From the NCBI GenBank assembly GCA_965221415.1, contig OZ244887.1, positions 310,001 to 374,000 on the forward strand: a DNA stretch of 64,000 bases, written 5' to 3'. Shown here one piece after another: positions 49,839-57,741 of this stretch. The position numbers and the translations under genes were made by a program. Position 1 is the stretch's first letter. Every line of letters starts with the position of its first letter. The DNA is from UBA8337 sp965221415. GTDB lineage: Bacteria; Pseudomonadota; Alphaproteobacteria; RS24. Below the pieces are notes generated by a model that worked only from the letters and a program-made list of their open reading frames with translations, did no database searches and was not told where the DNA came from.

Positions 49839-51482
49839 ATGTTTGGTCAAATGCAAGATGTGCCGCTTCTGATGAATCGGATTTTGGATCACGCTATGGT
49901 GAACCATGGCGAACGCGAGATTGTATCGCGCCTCGTCGAGGGTGATATTCACCGCGAGACTTATGCAGATGTGCATTTGCGCGCGCGCAAGCTAAGCCAA
50001 GCGCTGCAAAAGCTAGGCATGGGACAAGGCGATGTGATGGCAACATTGGCTTGGAATACCCATCGCCATATCGAAGCTTGGTATGGCATTACGGGTGTTG
50101 GTGGGGTTTATCACACGCTGAACCCGCGTCTGTTTGCCGAGCAATTGGTCTACATTATCAATCATGCTGAGGATAAGCTGATTTTCGTCGATTTAACCTT
50201 TGTCCCTCTATTGGAGGGCATCGAAGCGGAAATCGGCAAGGTGAAAGGCATCGTCATTATGACCGATGCCGCGCATATGCCCGAAACGAGCTTGAAGAAC
50301 GTCCATTGCTATGAAGATTTAATCGATGGCCAAAACGGCGACTTCAACTGGGTTGAGGTCGACGAAAAAGCCCCTTGCGGCATCTGCTACACATCAGGCA
50401 CGACGGGCAATCCAAAAGGCGTTTGCTATACGCATCGCTCTAATGTTTTGCACACGCTGGTGGCAAACTCGGCCGATGTGATGGGGCTTAAAAGCACCGA
50501 CAACATCATGCCGGTTGTGCCGATGTTCCATGCTAACGCATGGGGACTGGCTTTGAGCGCACCTGCGGTGGGGGCAAAAATTGTTAATCCCGGCGCCAAT
50601 ATGGATGGCGAGAGCATCTATCAATTGCTGACCGAGGAAGCGGTGAGTTTCACAGCCGCCGTGCCGACTGTATGGCTGATGCTGCTGCAACATTTGGAAG
50701 CCAATAATCTCAAGCTGCCAGATTTGAAAGACGTCACCATCGGCGGGTCTGCTGTGCCGCGCGTTATGATTGAGAAATTTGAGCGCGACTATGGCGTCGC
50801 CGTGAAACATGCATGGGGGATGACCGAATTGTCGCCACTCGGCACAATCGCGACCTTCAAAGCAGGCATGGAGACGATGAGCTTTGACGAGCAAATAGAT
50901 ATTAAGGTCAAGCAGGGTCGCGCGCCATTTGGGGTGGAAATGAAAATCACCGATGATGACGGCAAAGAATTGCCACGCGACGGTAAGGCATTCGGACATT
51001 TAATGGTACGAGGCCCGTTCATTATTGGCGAATATATCAAGGGTGATGGCGGTCAAATTCTCGACGAGGACGGCTTCTTCGATACAGGCGATGTCGCAAC
51101 CATTGACGAACTCGGCTTTATGAACATCACAGACCGCGCGAAAGATGTCATCAAATCGGGCGGCGAGTGGATTTCATCCATCGAGATTGAAAATGTCGCC
51201 ATTGGCTGTGACGGTGTCGCCGAAGCCGCTGTCATCGGCCTGCCGCATCCGAAATGGGATGAGCGTCCATTGCTGATTATCATCAAAGATGAAGGCGCTG
51301 ACCTTAGCAAAGACCAAGTGCTGGCTTATCTTGAGGGCAAAATCGCCAAATGGTGGATGCCTGATGATGTCACTTTTGTCGATGAGATTCCGCATACGGC
51401 TACGGGCAAAATCCAAAAGCTGACGCTGCGCACGCAATTCGCTGACTATGAATTGCCATCGGCAGAAAGTGCGGCGGAATAA
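49839..51482 (+). CDS. medium/long-chain fatty-acyl-CoA synthetase
   Basis: The 547-residue AMP-forming ligase has Y-T-S-G-T-T-G-N-P-K-G near residue 185, G-M-T-E-L-S-P near residue 327, Y-x-x-T-G-D in F-D-T-G-D near residue 413, D-R-A-K-D-V-I-K-S-G-G-E near residue 430 and the adenylation lysine in T-G-K-I-Q-K near the end. It activates fatty acids for beta-oxidation; length and motifs fit AlkK-type medium-chain ligases. A strong AAGGAGG precedes the ATG. The DUF1499 gene follows 2 nt on. Confidence 0.9.
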   Translation: MFGQMQDVPLLMNRILDHAMVNHGEREIVSRLVEGDIHRETYADVHLRARKLSQALQKLGMGQGDVMATLAWNTHRHIEAWYGITGVGGVYHTLNPRLFAEQLVYIINHAEDKLIFVDLTFVPLLEGIEAEIGKVKGIVIMTDAAHMPETSLKNVHCYEDLIDGQNGDFNWVEVDEKAPCGICYTSGTTGNPKGVCYTHRSNVLHTLVANSADVMGLKSTDNIMPVVPMFHANAWGLALSAPAVGAKIVNPGANMDGESIYQLLTEEAVSFTAAVPTVWLMLLQHLEANNLKLPDLKDVTIGGSAVPRVMIEKFERDYGVAVKHAWGMTELSPLGTIATFKAGMETMSFDEQIDIKVKQGRAPFGVEMKITDDDGKELPRDGKAFGHLMVRGPFIIGEYIKGDGGQILDEDGFFDTGDVATIDELGFMNITDRAKDVIKSGGEWISSIEIENVAIGCDGVAEAAVIGLPHPKWDERPLLIIIKDEGADLSKDQVLAYLEGKIAKWWMPDDVTFVDEIPHTATGKIQKLTLRTQFADYELPSAESAAE

Positions 51483-51484
51483 TC

Positions 51485-52198
51485 ATGTTTAGCATTTTGG
51501 GATTGGCGACGTGGGGCTTGCGACTAGCTATCGCCGCCCCGCTTGTGGCGGCTGTTTTAATCGGCTTGTTTCGTTTTGGCGTGATGGATGTGCGGCTGTC
51601 TTTATTGGGCGTGGCAGCGGCCACTTTTCTGGCAGCGATTGCAGCTCTTTTGAGTGTGCTTGCCTTGATTGGCGGCTTCTGGAGTGAGACTCCGCAAGCC
51701 TCAAAGGCGCTCATCGCGCTTGTGCTAGCTGTGGCGGTGCTTTATGTGCCGCTGAATACGCTGCGCATAGGGGGTAGTGTGCCGCCTATCCACGACATCA
51801 CAACGGATTTGGATAACCCGCCCGTGTTTGCGGCCATTCCCGCAATGCGCACGGCGAGCGATAACAGCTTGGCACTCGATGCCGATGTCATGGCACAGCA
51901 GCGCACTTTTTATACCGACATAGCGCCGCTTATGCTCGATGGCGGCCTGAATGATAATGTTGCCAAAGCCCGCTTGGCCGCAGAAGCCATGGGGTGGGAG
52001 ATTGTCCAAACGACTTCGACCACCATCGAAGCGACCGCGACGACGGCGCTGTTCGGCTTTAAAGATGATGTGGTCATTCGTCTCAGTGCTGTCGATGGTG
52101 GCACGAAAGTCGATATGCGTTCAGTATCGCGGATAGGTCAATCTGACCTCGGTGCCAATGCGGCGCGCATCACGGCATATTTTGAAAGCCTTAAATAA
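51485..52198 (+). CDS. DUF1499-domain membrane protein
   Basis: The 237-residue protein has about three N-terminal hydrophobic helices (residues 5-100), then the DUF1499 domain with I-H-D-I-T-T-D-L-D-N-P-P near residue 102 and D-M-R-S-V-S-R-I-G-Q-S-D-L-G near residue 210. The domain's function is not established. It starts 2 nt after the acyl-CoA synthetase stop and is probably cotranscribed. The 3' end lies 2 nt from the facing MBL gene. Confidence 0.82.
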   Translation: MFSILGLATWGLRLAIAAPLVAAVLIGLFRFGVMDVRLSLLGVAAATFLAAIAALLSVLALIGGFWSETPQASKALIALVLAVAVLYVPLNTLRIGGSVPPIHDITTDLDNPPVFAAIPAMRTASDNSLALDADVMAQQRTFYTDIAPLMLDGGLNDNVAKARLAAEAMGWEIVQTTSTTIEATATTALFGFKDDVVIRLSAVDGGTKVDMRSVSRIGQSDLGANAARITAYFESLK

Positions 52199-52200
52199 AC

Positions 52201-53100
52201 TTACGTGACCAGCGCGTAGCGGCTATCGAGCGATGCGCTAGCGTCGCATGACACCACATCGCGCGCCACCAAATCTTGCAAATGCGCCAGCATTGATAAA
52301 GCTGCGGCAGGGTGCAGCCGTTCGTCGACCTCGGCATAAACCACTTTCACCATCTGGCGAATATCTGTGTCACCCGCCTTGAGGCGCGCCACTATTTGTG
52401 CTTCGCGCGCTTTTCGATGCTCGATATAAGCGCGCACAAATGCGTGCGGGTCTTCAATGCAAGTGCCATGGGTCGGCCAATAAACCTTGTCGTCGCGGGT
52501 CAATAATAACGCCAGCGAGTTCATATAATCGCGCATGCTGCCATCGGGCGGAATGATGACGCTCGTCGACCAACCCATCACATGGTCGCCCGTAAACAAA
52601 GCCTTCTCCTCGCGCAGGGCATAACACATATGGCTCGCCATATGGCCGGGGGTGAACACGCATTCAAGCGACCAGTCGCCGCCTTTAATGATATCGCCAT
52701 GCGCGACTTCATGGGTCGGACGAAAACCAATATCTGTGTCCTCCTCCATTTGTGGGCCATCCACGCTTTCCTGCTTGGCGGGTGTCAGTCCGTAAATCGC
52801 CGCGCCCGTCTTTTCTTTTAACGGCGCACTGGCCGGCGAATGGTCACCATGCGTATGGGTAATCACAATATGGCTGACCGTCTCGTCTGGTTCGAGCGCG
52901 GCAAGAATCGCATCTATGTGCGCATTATCAATCGGCCCCGGGTCAATCACCGCGACCGCGCCCGTGCCAATAATATACGTACCCGTTCCCGTGAAAGTGA
53001 AAGGGCCGGGATTGTTACAAATCACACGGCGCACAAGCGGACTAAGTCGGTCAACTTTGCCATATGCGAAATCAAATTCTGTGACAAAAGGTATTGCCAT
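52201..53100 (-). CDS. metallo-beta-lactamase-fold hydrolase (LACTB2-like)
   Basis: The 299-residue protein has the MBL zinc motif T-H-T-H-G-D-H-S-P near residue 84, plus V-F-T-P-G-H-M-A near residue 150 and F-T-G-D-H-V-M-G near residue 175. A C-terminal winged-helix-like tail follows, as in the LACTB2/RNase Z-related subgroup. It could hydrolyse nucleic acid or thioesters; the substrate is open. The ATG giving M-A-I-P-F-V has GGAG upstream, while the longer frame has not. Confidence 0.87.
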   Translation of the reverse strand: MAIPFVTEFDFAYGKVDRLSPLVRRVICNNPGPFTFTGTGTYIIGTGAVAVIDPGPIDNAHIDAILAALEPDETVSHIVITHTHGDHSPASAPLKEKTGAAIYGLTPAKQESVDGPQMEEDTDIGFRPTHEVAHGDIIKGGDWSLECVFTPGHMASHMCYALREEKALFTGDHVMGWSTSVIIPPDGSMRDYMNSLALLLTRDDKVYWPTHGTCIEDPHAFVRAYIEHRKAREAQIVARLKAGDTDIRQMVKVVYAEVDERLHPAAALSMLAHLQDLVARDVVSCDASASLDSRYALVT

Positions 53101-53207
53101 TGCGCACTCCGTGATTTGTCCTCGGTTGATGCGTTTTAACATAATCTGCACGCTTGCGCATATAGGCTAATAAACCTAAAGTTGAAGAAATTATGGGAGG
53201 GATAATA

Positions 53208-53585
53208 ATGCAAAAAGTTTTTCGGATATTAGCAGGACTCGCTGGTTTGGCGATGTTGTTGGCTGCCGCGCGCTGGATGATTGACCCAATGGCGGCGGCG
53301 GCAGAATTGGCGATGCCACTGCTCGATGGATATGGTCGCAACACGCAAATTGGCGATATGACGAGCTTCTTTTTCGCCACGGGCGGATTGGCATTATATG
53401 GCGTGCTGAAACAAAAGCGCGATTTCGTTATCTCGTCCATCGTATTGATAGCGGGGGCGGGGACATTCCGTATTCTTGCCGGCTTGCTGCATGAGGCTCC
53501 GATTATGTGGGAATCGGTTGGTGTCGAAATCGCCATGACCGTCATCTGGACGGCCTATGCGTGGACATTGGACTCGTCATCTTAA
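53208..53585 (+). CDS. small four-helix membrane protein (DUF4345-like)
   Basis: The 125-residue protein has four hydrophobic helices. After the first comes the segment R-W-M-I-D-P-M-A-A-A, and G-D-M-T-S-F-F follows the loop before helix 2. The pattern resembles DUF4345, whose function is unknown; that assignment is from memory. GGGAGG lies 7 nt before the ATG. It is followed 24 nt on by the beta-propeller gene and both are probably cotranscribed. Confidence 0.65.
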   Translation: MQKVFRILAGLAGLAMLLAAARWMIDPMAAAAELAMPLLDGYGRNTQIGDMTSFFFATGGLALYGVLKQKRDFVISSIVLIAGAGTFRILAGLLHEAPIMWESVGVEIAMTVIWTAYAWTLDSSS

Positions 53586-53609
53586 ATCTATCTACTGGAG
53601 GCTAATACT

Positions 53610-54668
53610 ATGTCTAGAACCTTGTCTATTATTGTTGCCGTGTCGGCGGTGGCTCTTGCCTATCTTTTGTTCTGGCCAGTGCCGTTTGATCCGGTGGCAG
53701 GCCCTGAACGTGCGCCTAATCCTGCGGGAACAGGGGTTTTTGCAAAGAATAACGACCTCGCCAAGGCGCAACTGGTCAAGACAGGTTTCGGCCCTGAAGG
53801 CGTCGCTTTTGATGCACGCGGGCGGATGTATACTGGTCTGCACAATGGCGCCATTCTGCGCCAAACAAAAGATGGCCGCTTTGAAACAGTCGCCAATACG
53901 GGCGGGCGACCCCTCGGCATTGATTTCGATGCCAGAGGCAATTTGATTATCGCCGATGCGGTCAAAGGGCTTTTGTCGATGTCGCCCAATGGCAGCATCA
54001 CCACGCTCGTCACCGATTATCAAGGCAAGCGCATGCTGTTTGTCGATGATTTGTCAATCGCCCGCGACGGCAAGATTTACTTCTCAGATGCCTCAGCCCG
54101 CTACGAATATGGCAGCGATATTTTGGAAGTCTTCGAAGGCCGCCCGTCAGGCCGCTTGATGGTGTTCGACCCTAAAAACGACTCGCTCACCCTGCTGCTG
54201 GACAATCTATATTTCGCCAATGGGGTCGCCTTGAGCCGCAATCAAGACTTCGTACTGGTCAACGAAACATTCGACCACAAAGTCACACGCTATTGGCTCA
54301 AAGGCCGCAAAGCAGGAACATCCGATGTGTTCATCGACAATCTGCCCGGCTATATCGACAACATAACCGAAGGCCCTAACGGTAGCTTTTGGCTGGCGGT
54401 CGTCTCGGCACGCACCGACGCACTCGACGGGCTCGTGCCAGCCCCCTTCATGCGCAAAATCGTCTGGCGCGTGATGCAACTTACAGGCGGCTCACCGGCA
54501 CAAAAACACAGCTATGCCGTCAAGCTCAGTGCCGAGGGCGAACCGCTTGTGTCGCTCGAAGATGATAGCGGCCATATTTACATGATGACGAGCGTTTTGC
54601 AGCGCGGCGACAAGCTGTATCTCGGCAGCCTGACCAATGATGCTGTCGGCGTGATTGACGCGCCATAA
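53610..54668 (+). CDS. SMP-30/strictosidine-synthase-like beta-propeller, membrane-anchored
   Basis: The 352-residue protein has one N-terminal hydrophobic segment (about residues 5-22) and a six-bladed propeller. Motifs are G-P-E-G-V-A-F near residue 62, F-V-D-D-L-S-I near residue 145, Y-F-S-D-A-S near residue 155 and N-G-V-A-L-S near residue 205, like the APMAP/strictosidine-synthase-like group. Members of this group are mostly esterases or lactonases. It would sit in the periplasm, anchored to the inner membrane, and is not close to the SMP-30 protein of the polysaccharide locus. Confidence 0.82.
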   Translation: MSRTLSIIVAVSAVALAYLLFWPVPFDPVAGPERAPNPAGTGVFAKNNDLAKAQLVKTGFGPEGVAFDARGRMYTGLHNGAILRQTKDGRFETVANTGGRPLGIDFDARGNLIIADAVKGLLSMSPNGSITTLVTDYQGKRMLFVDDLSIARDGKIYFSDASARYEYGSDILEVFEGRPSGRLMVFDPKNDSLTLLLDNLYFANGVALSRNQDFVLVNETFDHKVTRYWLKGRKAGTSDVFIDNLPGYIDNITEGPNGSFWLAVVSARTDALDGLVPAPFMRKIVWRVMQLTGGSPAQKHSYAVKLSAEGEPLVSLEDDSGHIYMMTSVLQRGDKLYLGSLTNDAVGVIDAP

Positions 54669-54722
54669 AGTAAATTTAAGGGCTAGACCGCAGCATCGGT
54701 TTTATATATTTTCGCCCACAGT

Positions 54723-54797
54723 TGGGGTGTAGCCAAGTGGTAAGGCACCGGTTTTTGGTATCGGCATGCGCAGGTTCGAATCCTGCCACCCCAGCCA
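54723..54797 (+). tRNA. tRNA-Gln (anticodon TTG)
   Basis: The acceptor stem TGGGGTG (54723-54729) pairs with CACCCCA (54787-54793), followed by discriminator G and encoded CCA. The anticodon stem CCGGT/ATCGG encloses the loop TTTTGGT with anticodon TTG at 54755-54757, and the T arm is CAGG-TTCGAAT-CCTG. The U1-A72 closing pair is typical of glutamine tRNA. A TATATT -10-like box lies at 54705-54710. Confidence 0.97.
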
Positions 54798-54802
54798 GCT
54801 CT

Positions 54803-55546
54803 TTATGGAAGCGACAGACCCTCTTTTTCCGCTGCACATTTACACAAGTCTTCTGCATAGGCAAACAGGGTCATTTCGAGTTCATAAAGAGGCGGGTCAG
54901 AAAGTTTGCCCTGACATTTTTTCAATAAGCGAAGATATTCTTGGTATGTCTGGTATTGTTTTATTTTCCCCCAGCCTCTGGCCTGTAGACATTCTTCCTT
55001 AAAGGGGCTTTCCTTAGCAGCAAACGCGGCGATAATTTTATTTCTACCAGAAGGATAGTTAAAAGCCTTCCCGTCACTGCCTTTTACACCCGCGAGATAT
55101 TGTATGGCGTTGAGGGCGGCGGCCACACGCGAATCATATATGGCGTATTTCTCCATATCGACAATGGAAAGAATTTTCGATCGACTAGATATTCCTCCAA
55201 ATGGTGTGCAGGGGGCTTCTTTCTGCGCTTCAACGCTATGCTCTTCTAGCGTTTCTTCATTAATTCTTATTGCTTTTCCCCAATCCTTTATAATTACTTC
55301 TGCTAAGTTGTTGAATCTTTGTCTTTTTCGTTCTTCGTTTTGGTCTTCTGATGCTTTGCGCCATTCGCGACTTAGGAATTCTTTCAATTTGACATTGGCT
55401 TTAAAGCTTGTCTTATCAGGACACGAAGAGCCTTCAATATCAGGATATGAAAATCCTTCAATTTCTGGAATCTTCCACTCATATTTTTCTTTAGCGCGTT
55501 CGAGATATTTCTCGAAAAAACAGACTAAGGTATCTTCATAATTCAT
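54803..55546 (-). CDS. unrecognised accessory protein beside tRNA-Gln
   Basis: I do not recognise this 247-residue soluble protein. It has charged helical stretches, a segment S-R-S-K-I-L-S-I-V-D-M-E-K-Y-A-I-Y-D-S-R near residues 119-138 that reads like a core motif, and a tandem I-E-G-F-S-Y-P-D / I-E-G-S-S-C-P-D near residues 28-43. No membrane helix or known catalytic motif is seen. It is clearly more AT-rich than its surroundings (17 G/C in 55261-55320 by my count). It ends 5 nt from the tRNA, a classic insertion spot. AAGGGAG precedes the ATG, so it should be translated. Confidence 0.75.
   Translation of the reverse strand: MNYEDTLVCFFEKYLERAKEKYEWKIPEIEGFSYPDIEGSSCPDKTSFKANVKLKEFLSREWRKASEDQNEERKRQRFNNLAEVIIKDWGKAIRINEETLEEHSVEAQKEAPCTPFGGISSRSKILSIVDMEKYAIYDSRVAAALNAIQYLAGVKGSDGKAFNYPSGRNKIIAAFAAKESPFKEECLQARGWGKIKQYQTYQEYLRLLKKCQGKLSDPPLYELEMTLFAYAEDLCKCAAEKEGLSLP
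55416..55463 (-). repeat. 24-bp imperfect tandem repeat inside the tRNA-Gln-proximal gene
   Basis: Two direct copies (55416-55439 and 55440-55463) match at 19 of 24 positions and encode I-E-G-F-S-Y-P-D followed by I-E-G-S-S-C-P-D. The repeat unit is a whole number of codons, so the reading frame is kept. Confidence 0.7.
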
Positions 55547-55569
55547 TTTATTTTCTCCCTTAGTTAAAA

Positions 55570-56106
55570 TTATTCAGGCGGCAGGAAGCCGACATGGCGC
55601 AAATCATCTTCGGTAAAGCGGTGCTGGCCTTTGGCATAATTCTTCGCGTTTAGGGCGTAAAACGCGGCGTTCATCGCATTGGCTGCGCCATTGTCGCGGG
55701 TTTTGAGTAGTTTTGCGGGCGTGCCAGAAATAATCGAATTGTCGGGAAACGTGCTGCCCTCGGTGACGATGGAATGGCCTGCGACGATGCAATTATCGCC
55801 AATCGTTGCGCCATCCATAATTGTTGCGTTAATCCCGATGAGGCATTTGTCGCCAATCGTGCAGCCGTGCAGGGTGACGTGGTGGGTGATGGAGCAGTCA
55901 TCGCCGACAATCGTTGGCGTTGTGCCGCCGACATGCACCATCACAAAATCTTGAATATTGCTTCGCGCGCCAATTTTGATGTGGTGTATCTCGCTGCGCA
56001 TCACGACATGCGGCCACACGGACGAGTCAGCCCCCACTTCAATATGACCAAACAGCAGCGCGGTTTCATGCACCCACGCGCTATCGTGAATATCGATTTT
56101 GTCCAT
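55570..56106 (-). CDS. gamma-carbonic-anhydrase-like hexapeptide protein (YrdA/PaaY family)
   Basis: The 178-residue left-handed beta-helix protein has hexapeptide repeats. Its metal-site histidines are in H-V-G-G and S-I-T-H-H-V-T-L-H near residues 58-80, with R-S-N-I-Q-D before them, as in gamma-class carbonic anhydrases and YrdA. Most such paralogues have weak or no anhydrase activity; some bind CoA esters. It starts 0 nt after the upstream CDP-alcohol phosphotransferase stop. Confidence 0.9.
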   Translation of the reverse strand: MDKIDIHDSAWVHETALLFGHIEVGADSSVWPHVVMRSEIHHIKIGARSNIQDFVMVHVGGTTPTIVGDDCSITHHVTLHGCTIGDKCLIGINATIMDGATIGDNCIVAGHSIVTEGSTFPDNSIISGTPAKLLKTRDNGAANAMNAAFYALNAKNYAKGQHRFTEDDLRHVGFLPPE

Positions 56107-56712
56107 TTAATCCTCCCGTAATGCGGCGATGGAAATAATAAGCCGCCCAAAAACAGAAAGATAGACCAGACCCGAAAACACCAGCGCGGCGGGGATGAAA
56201 TACTGCGGCAGCAGCATAACAAACACGAAAAAGCCGATGGTTTCAGCCCCTTCGACCAAGCCTGCCAAATAGAAAAAGCTCTTTTTGCCCTGCGTCTCGG
56301 TGCTTAACTGGCGTTTTTCGGCCATCACCGCAAAAGACAGAAAAACTGTTATCGACATAGCAAAACTAGACAGCAAAACCGCCACCGCAAGGGCATTTTC
56401 GGGGGCATAGAGCGCGAACCCAAGCGGCAGCAACGCCCATAGCAGAAAATCGGCGGTAATATCCAGATAGCCGCCGAGGTCGGTTGCGCCTGTTTTGCGG
56501 GCTATCGGCCCATCCAGACCGTCCGCCAAGCGATTCAACAGCAAAAACACGAGCGCGAGCGTAAAGTACCCTTGCGAAACAGCTATAAAACTAAGAATTC
56601 CGATAAAAAATCCAATAATAGTAATACTATTGGCGGAGATTTTAGAGTGAACAAGCTCAGCCGCCGTATTTAGCGGCTCATCCATCAGCTTTCGCATCAG
56701 TGGGTCAAGCAT
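56107..56712 (-). CDS. CDP-alcohol phosphatidyltransferase family protein
   Basis: The 201-residue membrane protein has the signature D-x2-D-G-x2-A-R-x7-G-x3-D-x3-D, seen as A-D-G-L-D-G-P-I-A-R and G-Y-L-D-I-T-A-D near residues 64-86, and about five hydrophobic helices. The family moves a phospho-alcohol from a CDP-linked donor onto another alcohol in phospholipid synthesis; the acceptor is unclear. The ATG overlaps nothing, with a 2-nt gap to the nitronate monooxygenase-like gene. Confidence 0.88.
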   Translation of the reverse strand: MLDPLMRKLMDEPLNTAAELVHSKISANSITIIGFFIGILSFIAVSQGYFTLALVFLLLNRLADGLDGPIARKTGATDLGGYLDITADFLLWALLPLGFALYAPENALAVAVLLSSFAMSITVFLSFAVMAEKRQLSTETQGKKSFFYLAGLVEGAETIGFFVFVMLLPQYFIPAALVFSGLVYLSVFGRLIISIAALRED

Positions 56713-56714
56713 AA

Positions 56715-57686
56715 CTAGCCAGCACGCTGCACAAGACTGTCAATCGCCGCGCGATATTCGCTTTCCATACGGGCAACCACCGCCTCGACGGGCTCGACAT
56801 CCTTAATCAGCCCAATGCCTTGGCCTGACCCCCAAATGTCTTTCCATGCTTTGGTTTTCATGTTGCCGCCCGAGCCGAAATTCATTTTTGACTTATCCGC
56901 CTCTGGTAGATTGTCCGGATCAAGCCCTGCCGCCGCAACGGAGGGTTTTAGATAATTGCCGTTCACTCCCGTAAACAACGACGAGTAGACGATATCCTCG
57001 GCGGCGGAGGCAATCAGCATATCCTTGTAGCCTTGGTCGGCATTGGCTTCTTGCGTTGCGATGAAGCGCGTGCCGATATAGGCGAGGTCTGCGCCCATGG
57101 CCAGTGCCGAGGCGACGCAATGCCCATCGCCGATTGACCCTGACAGCAGGATTGTGCCGTCGAACCATTCTTTGACTTCGCGCACCAAGGCAAATGGACT
57201 AAGCGCGCCTGCATGGCCGCCTGCGCCTGCGCATACCAACACCAAGCCATCGACGCCTTGTTCGGCAGCTTTCTTGGCGTGTCGGATATTGATGACATCG
57301 TGAAACACCACGCCGCCATAGCTATGCGCCGCGTCGATGATTTCGGCAGGCGCACGCAGGCTGGTGATGATAATCGGCACTTCATGTTTGACGCAAATAT
57401 CCATATCGCTCATCAGGCGGTCGTTCGAGCTGTGGCAAATCTGGTTAACAGCATAGGGCGCGACATATTTATCTGGATTGGCGGCTTTATAGTCGCTGAG
57501 CTCGGTATTAATGCGGGTCAGCCATTCATCCAATACTTCCGATGGTCGCGCATTAAGCGCAGGAAACGACCCAACAATGCCCGCTTTACACTGGGCAATA
57601 ACCAGCTCTGGGCCAGATACCAGAAACAAGGGCGAGCCAATCACCGGAATACGTAAACTATCTTTCAACACGTCAGGTAGTGCCAT
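56715..57686 (-). CDS. nitronate monooxygenase-like flavoprotein
   Basis: The 323-residue TIM-barrel protein has P-V-I-G-S-P-L-F near the N terminus, H-D-V-I-N near residue 128, G-A-G-G-H-A-G near residue 152, and G-S-I-G-D-G and A-Y-I-G-T-R-F near residues 180-200. These are the FMN-binding motifs of 2-nitropropane dioxygenases and related enoyl reductases. GGAG lies 7 nt from the chosen ATG; another ATG 6 nt earlier nearly touches the ribosome site. It heads the set with the phosphotransferase and carbonic-anhydrase-like genes. Confidence 0.88.
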   Translation of the reverse strand: MALPDVLKDSLRIPVIGSPLFLVSGPELVIAQCKAGIVGSFPALNARPSEVLDEWLTRINTELSDYKAANPDKYVAPYAVNQICHSSNDRLMSDMDICVKHEVPIIITSLRAPAEIIDAAHSYGGVVFHDVINIRHAKKAAEQGVDGLVLVCAGAGGHAGALSPFALVREVKEWFDGTILLSGSIGDGHCVASALAMGADLAYIGTRFIATQEANADQGYKDMLIASAAEDIVYSSLFTGVNGNYLKPSVAAAGLDPDNLPEADKSKMNFGSGGNMKTKAWKDIWGSGQGIGLIKDVEPVEAVVARMESEYRAAIDSLVQRAG

Positions 57687-57741
57687 GGTCATTCTCCATA
57701 TTAAGCTAAATTATCGGTAGGATATTATGGCTTTCCGTCAT

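Noticed and set aside
50394..50999. 201-codon open frame antisense to the acyl-CoA synthetase
   Set aside because: Composition (His, Trp, Arg, Gln) and position within strong AMP-ligase motifs show it is a shadow.
54723..54797. Attachment-site duplication of the tRNA-Gln 3' end
   Set aside because: I looked for a second copy of the T-arm and acceptor sequence nearby and found none, and no integrase gene is in the window.
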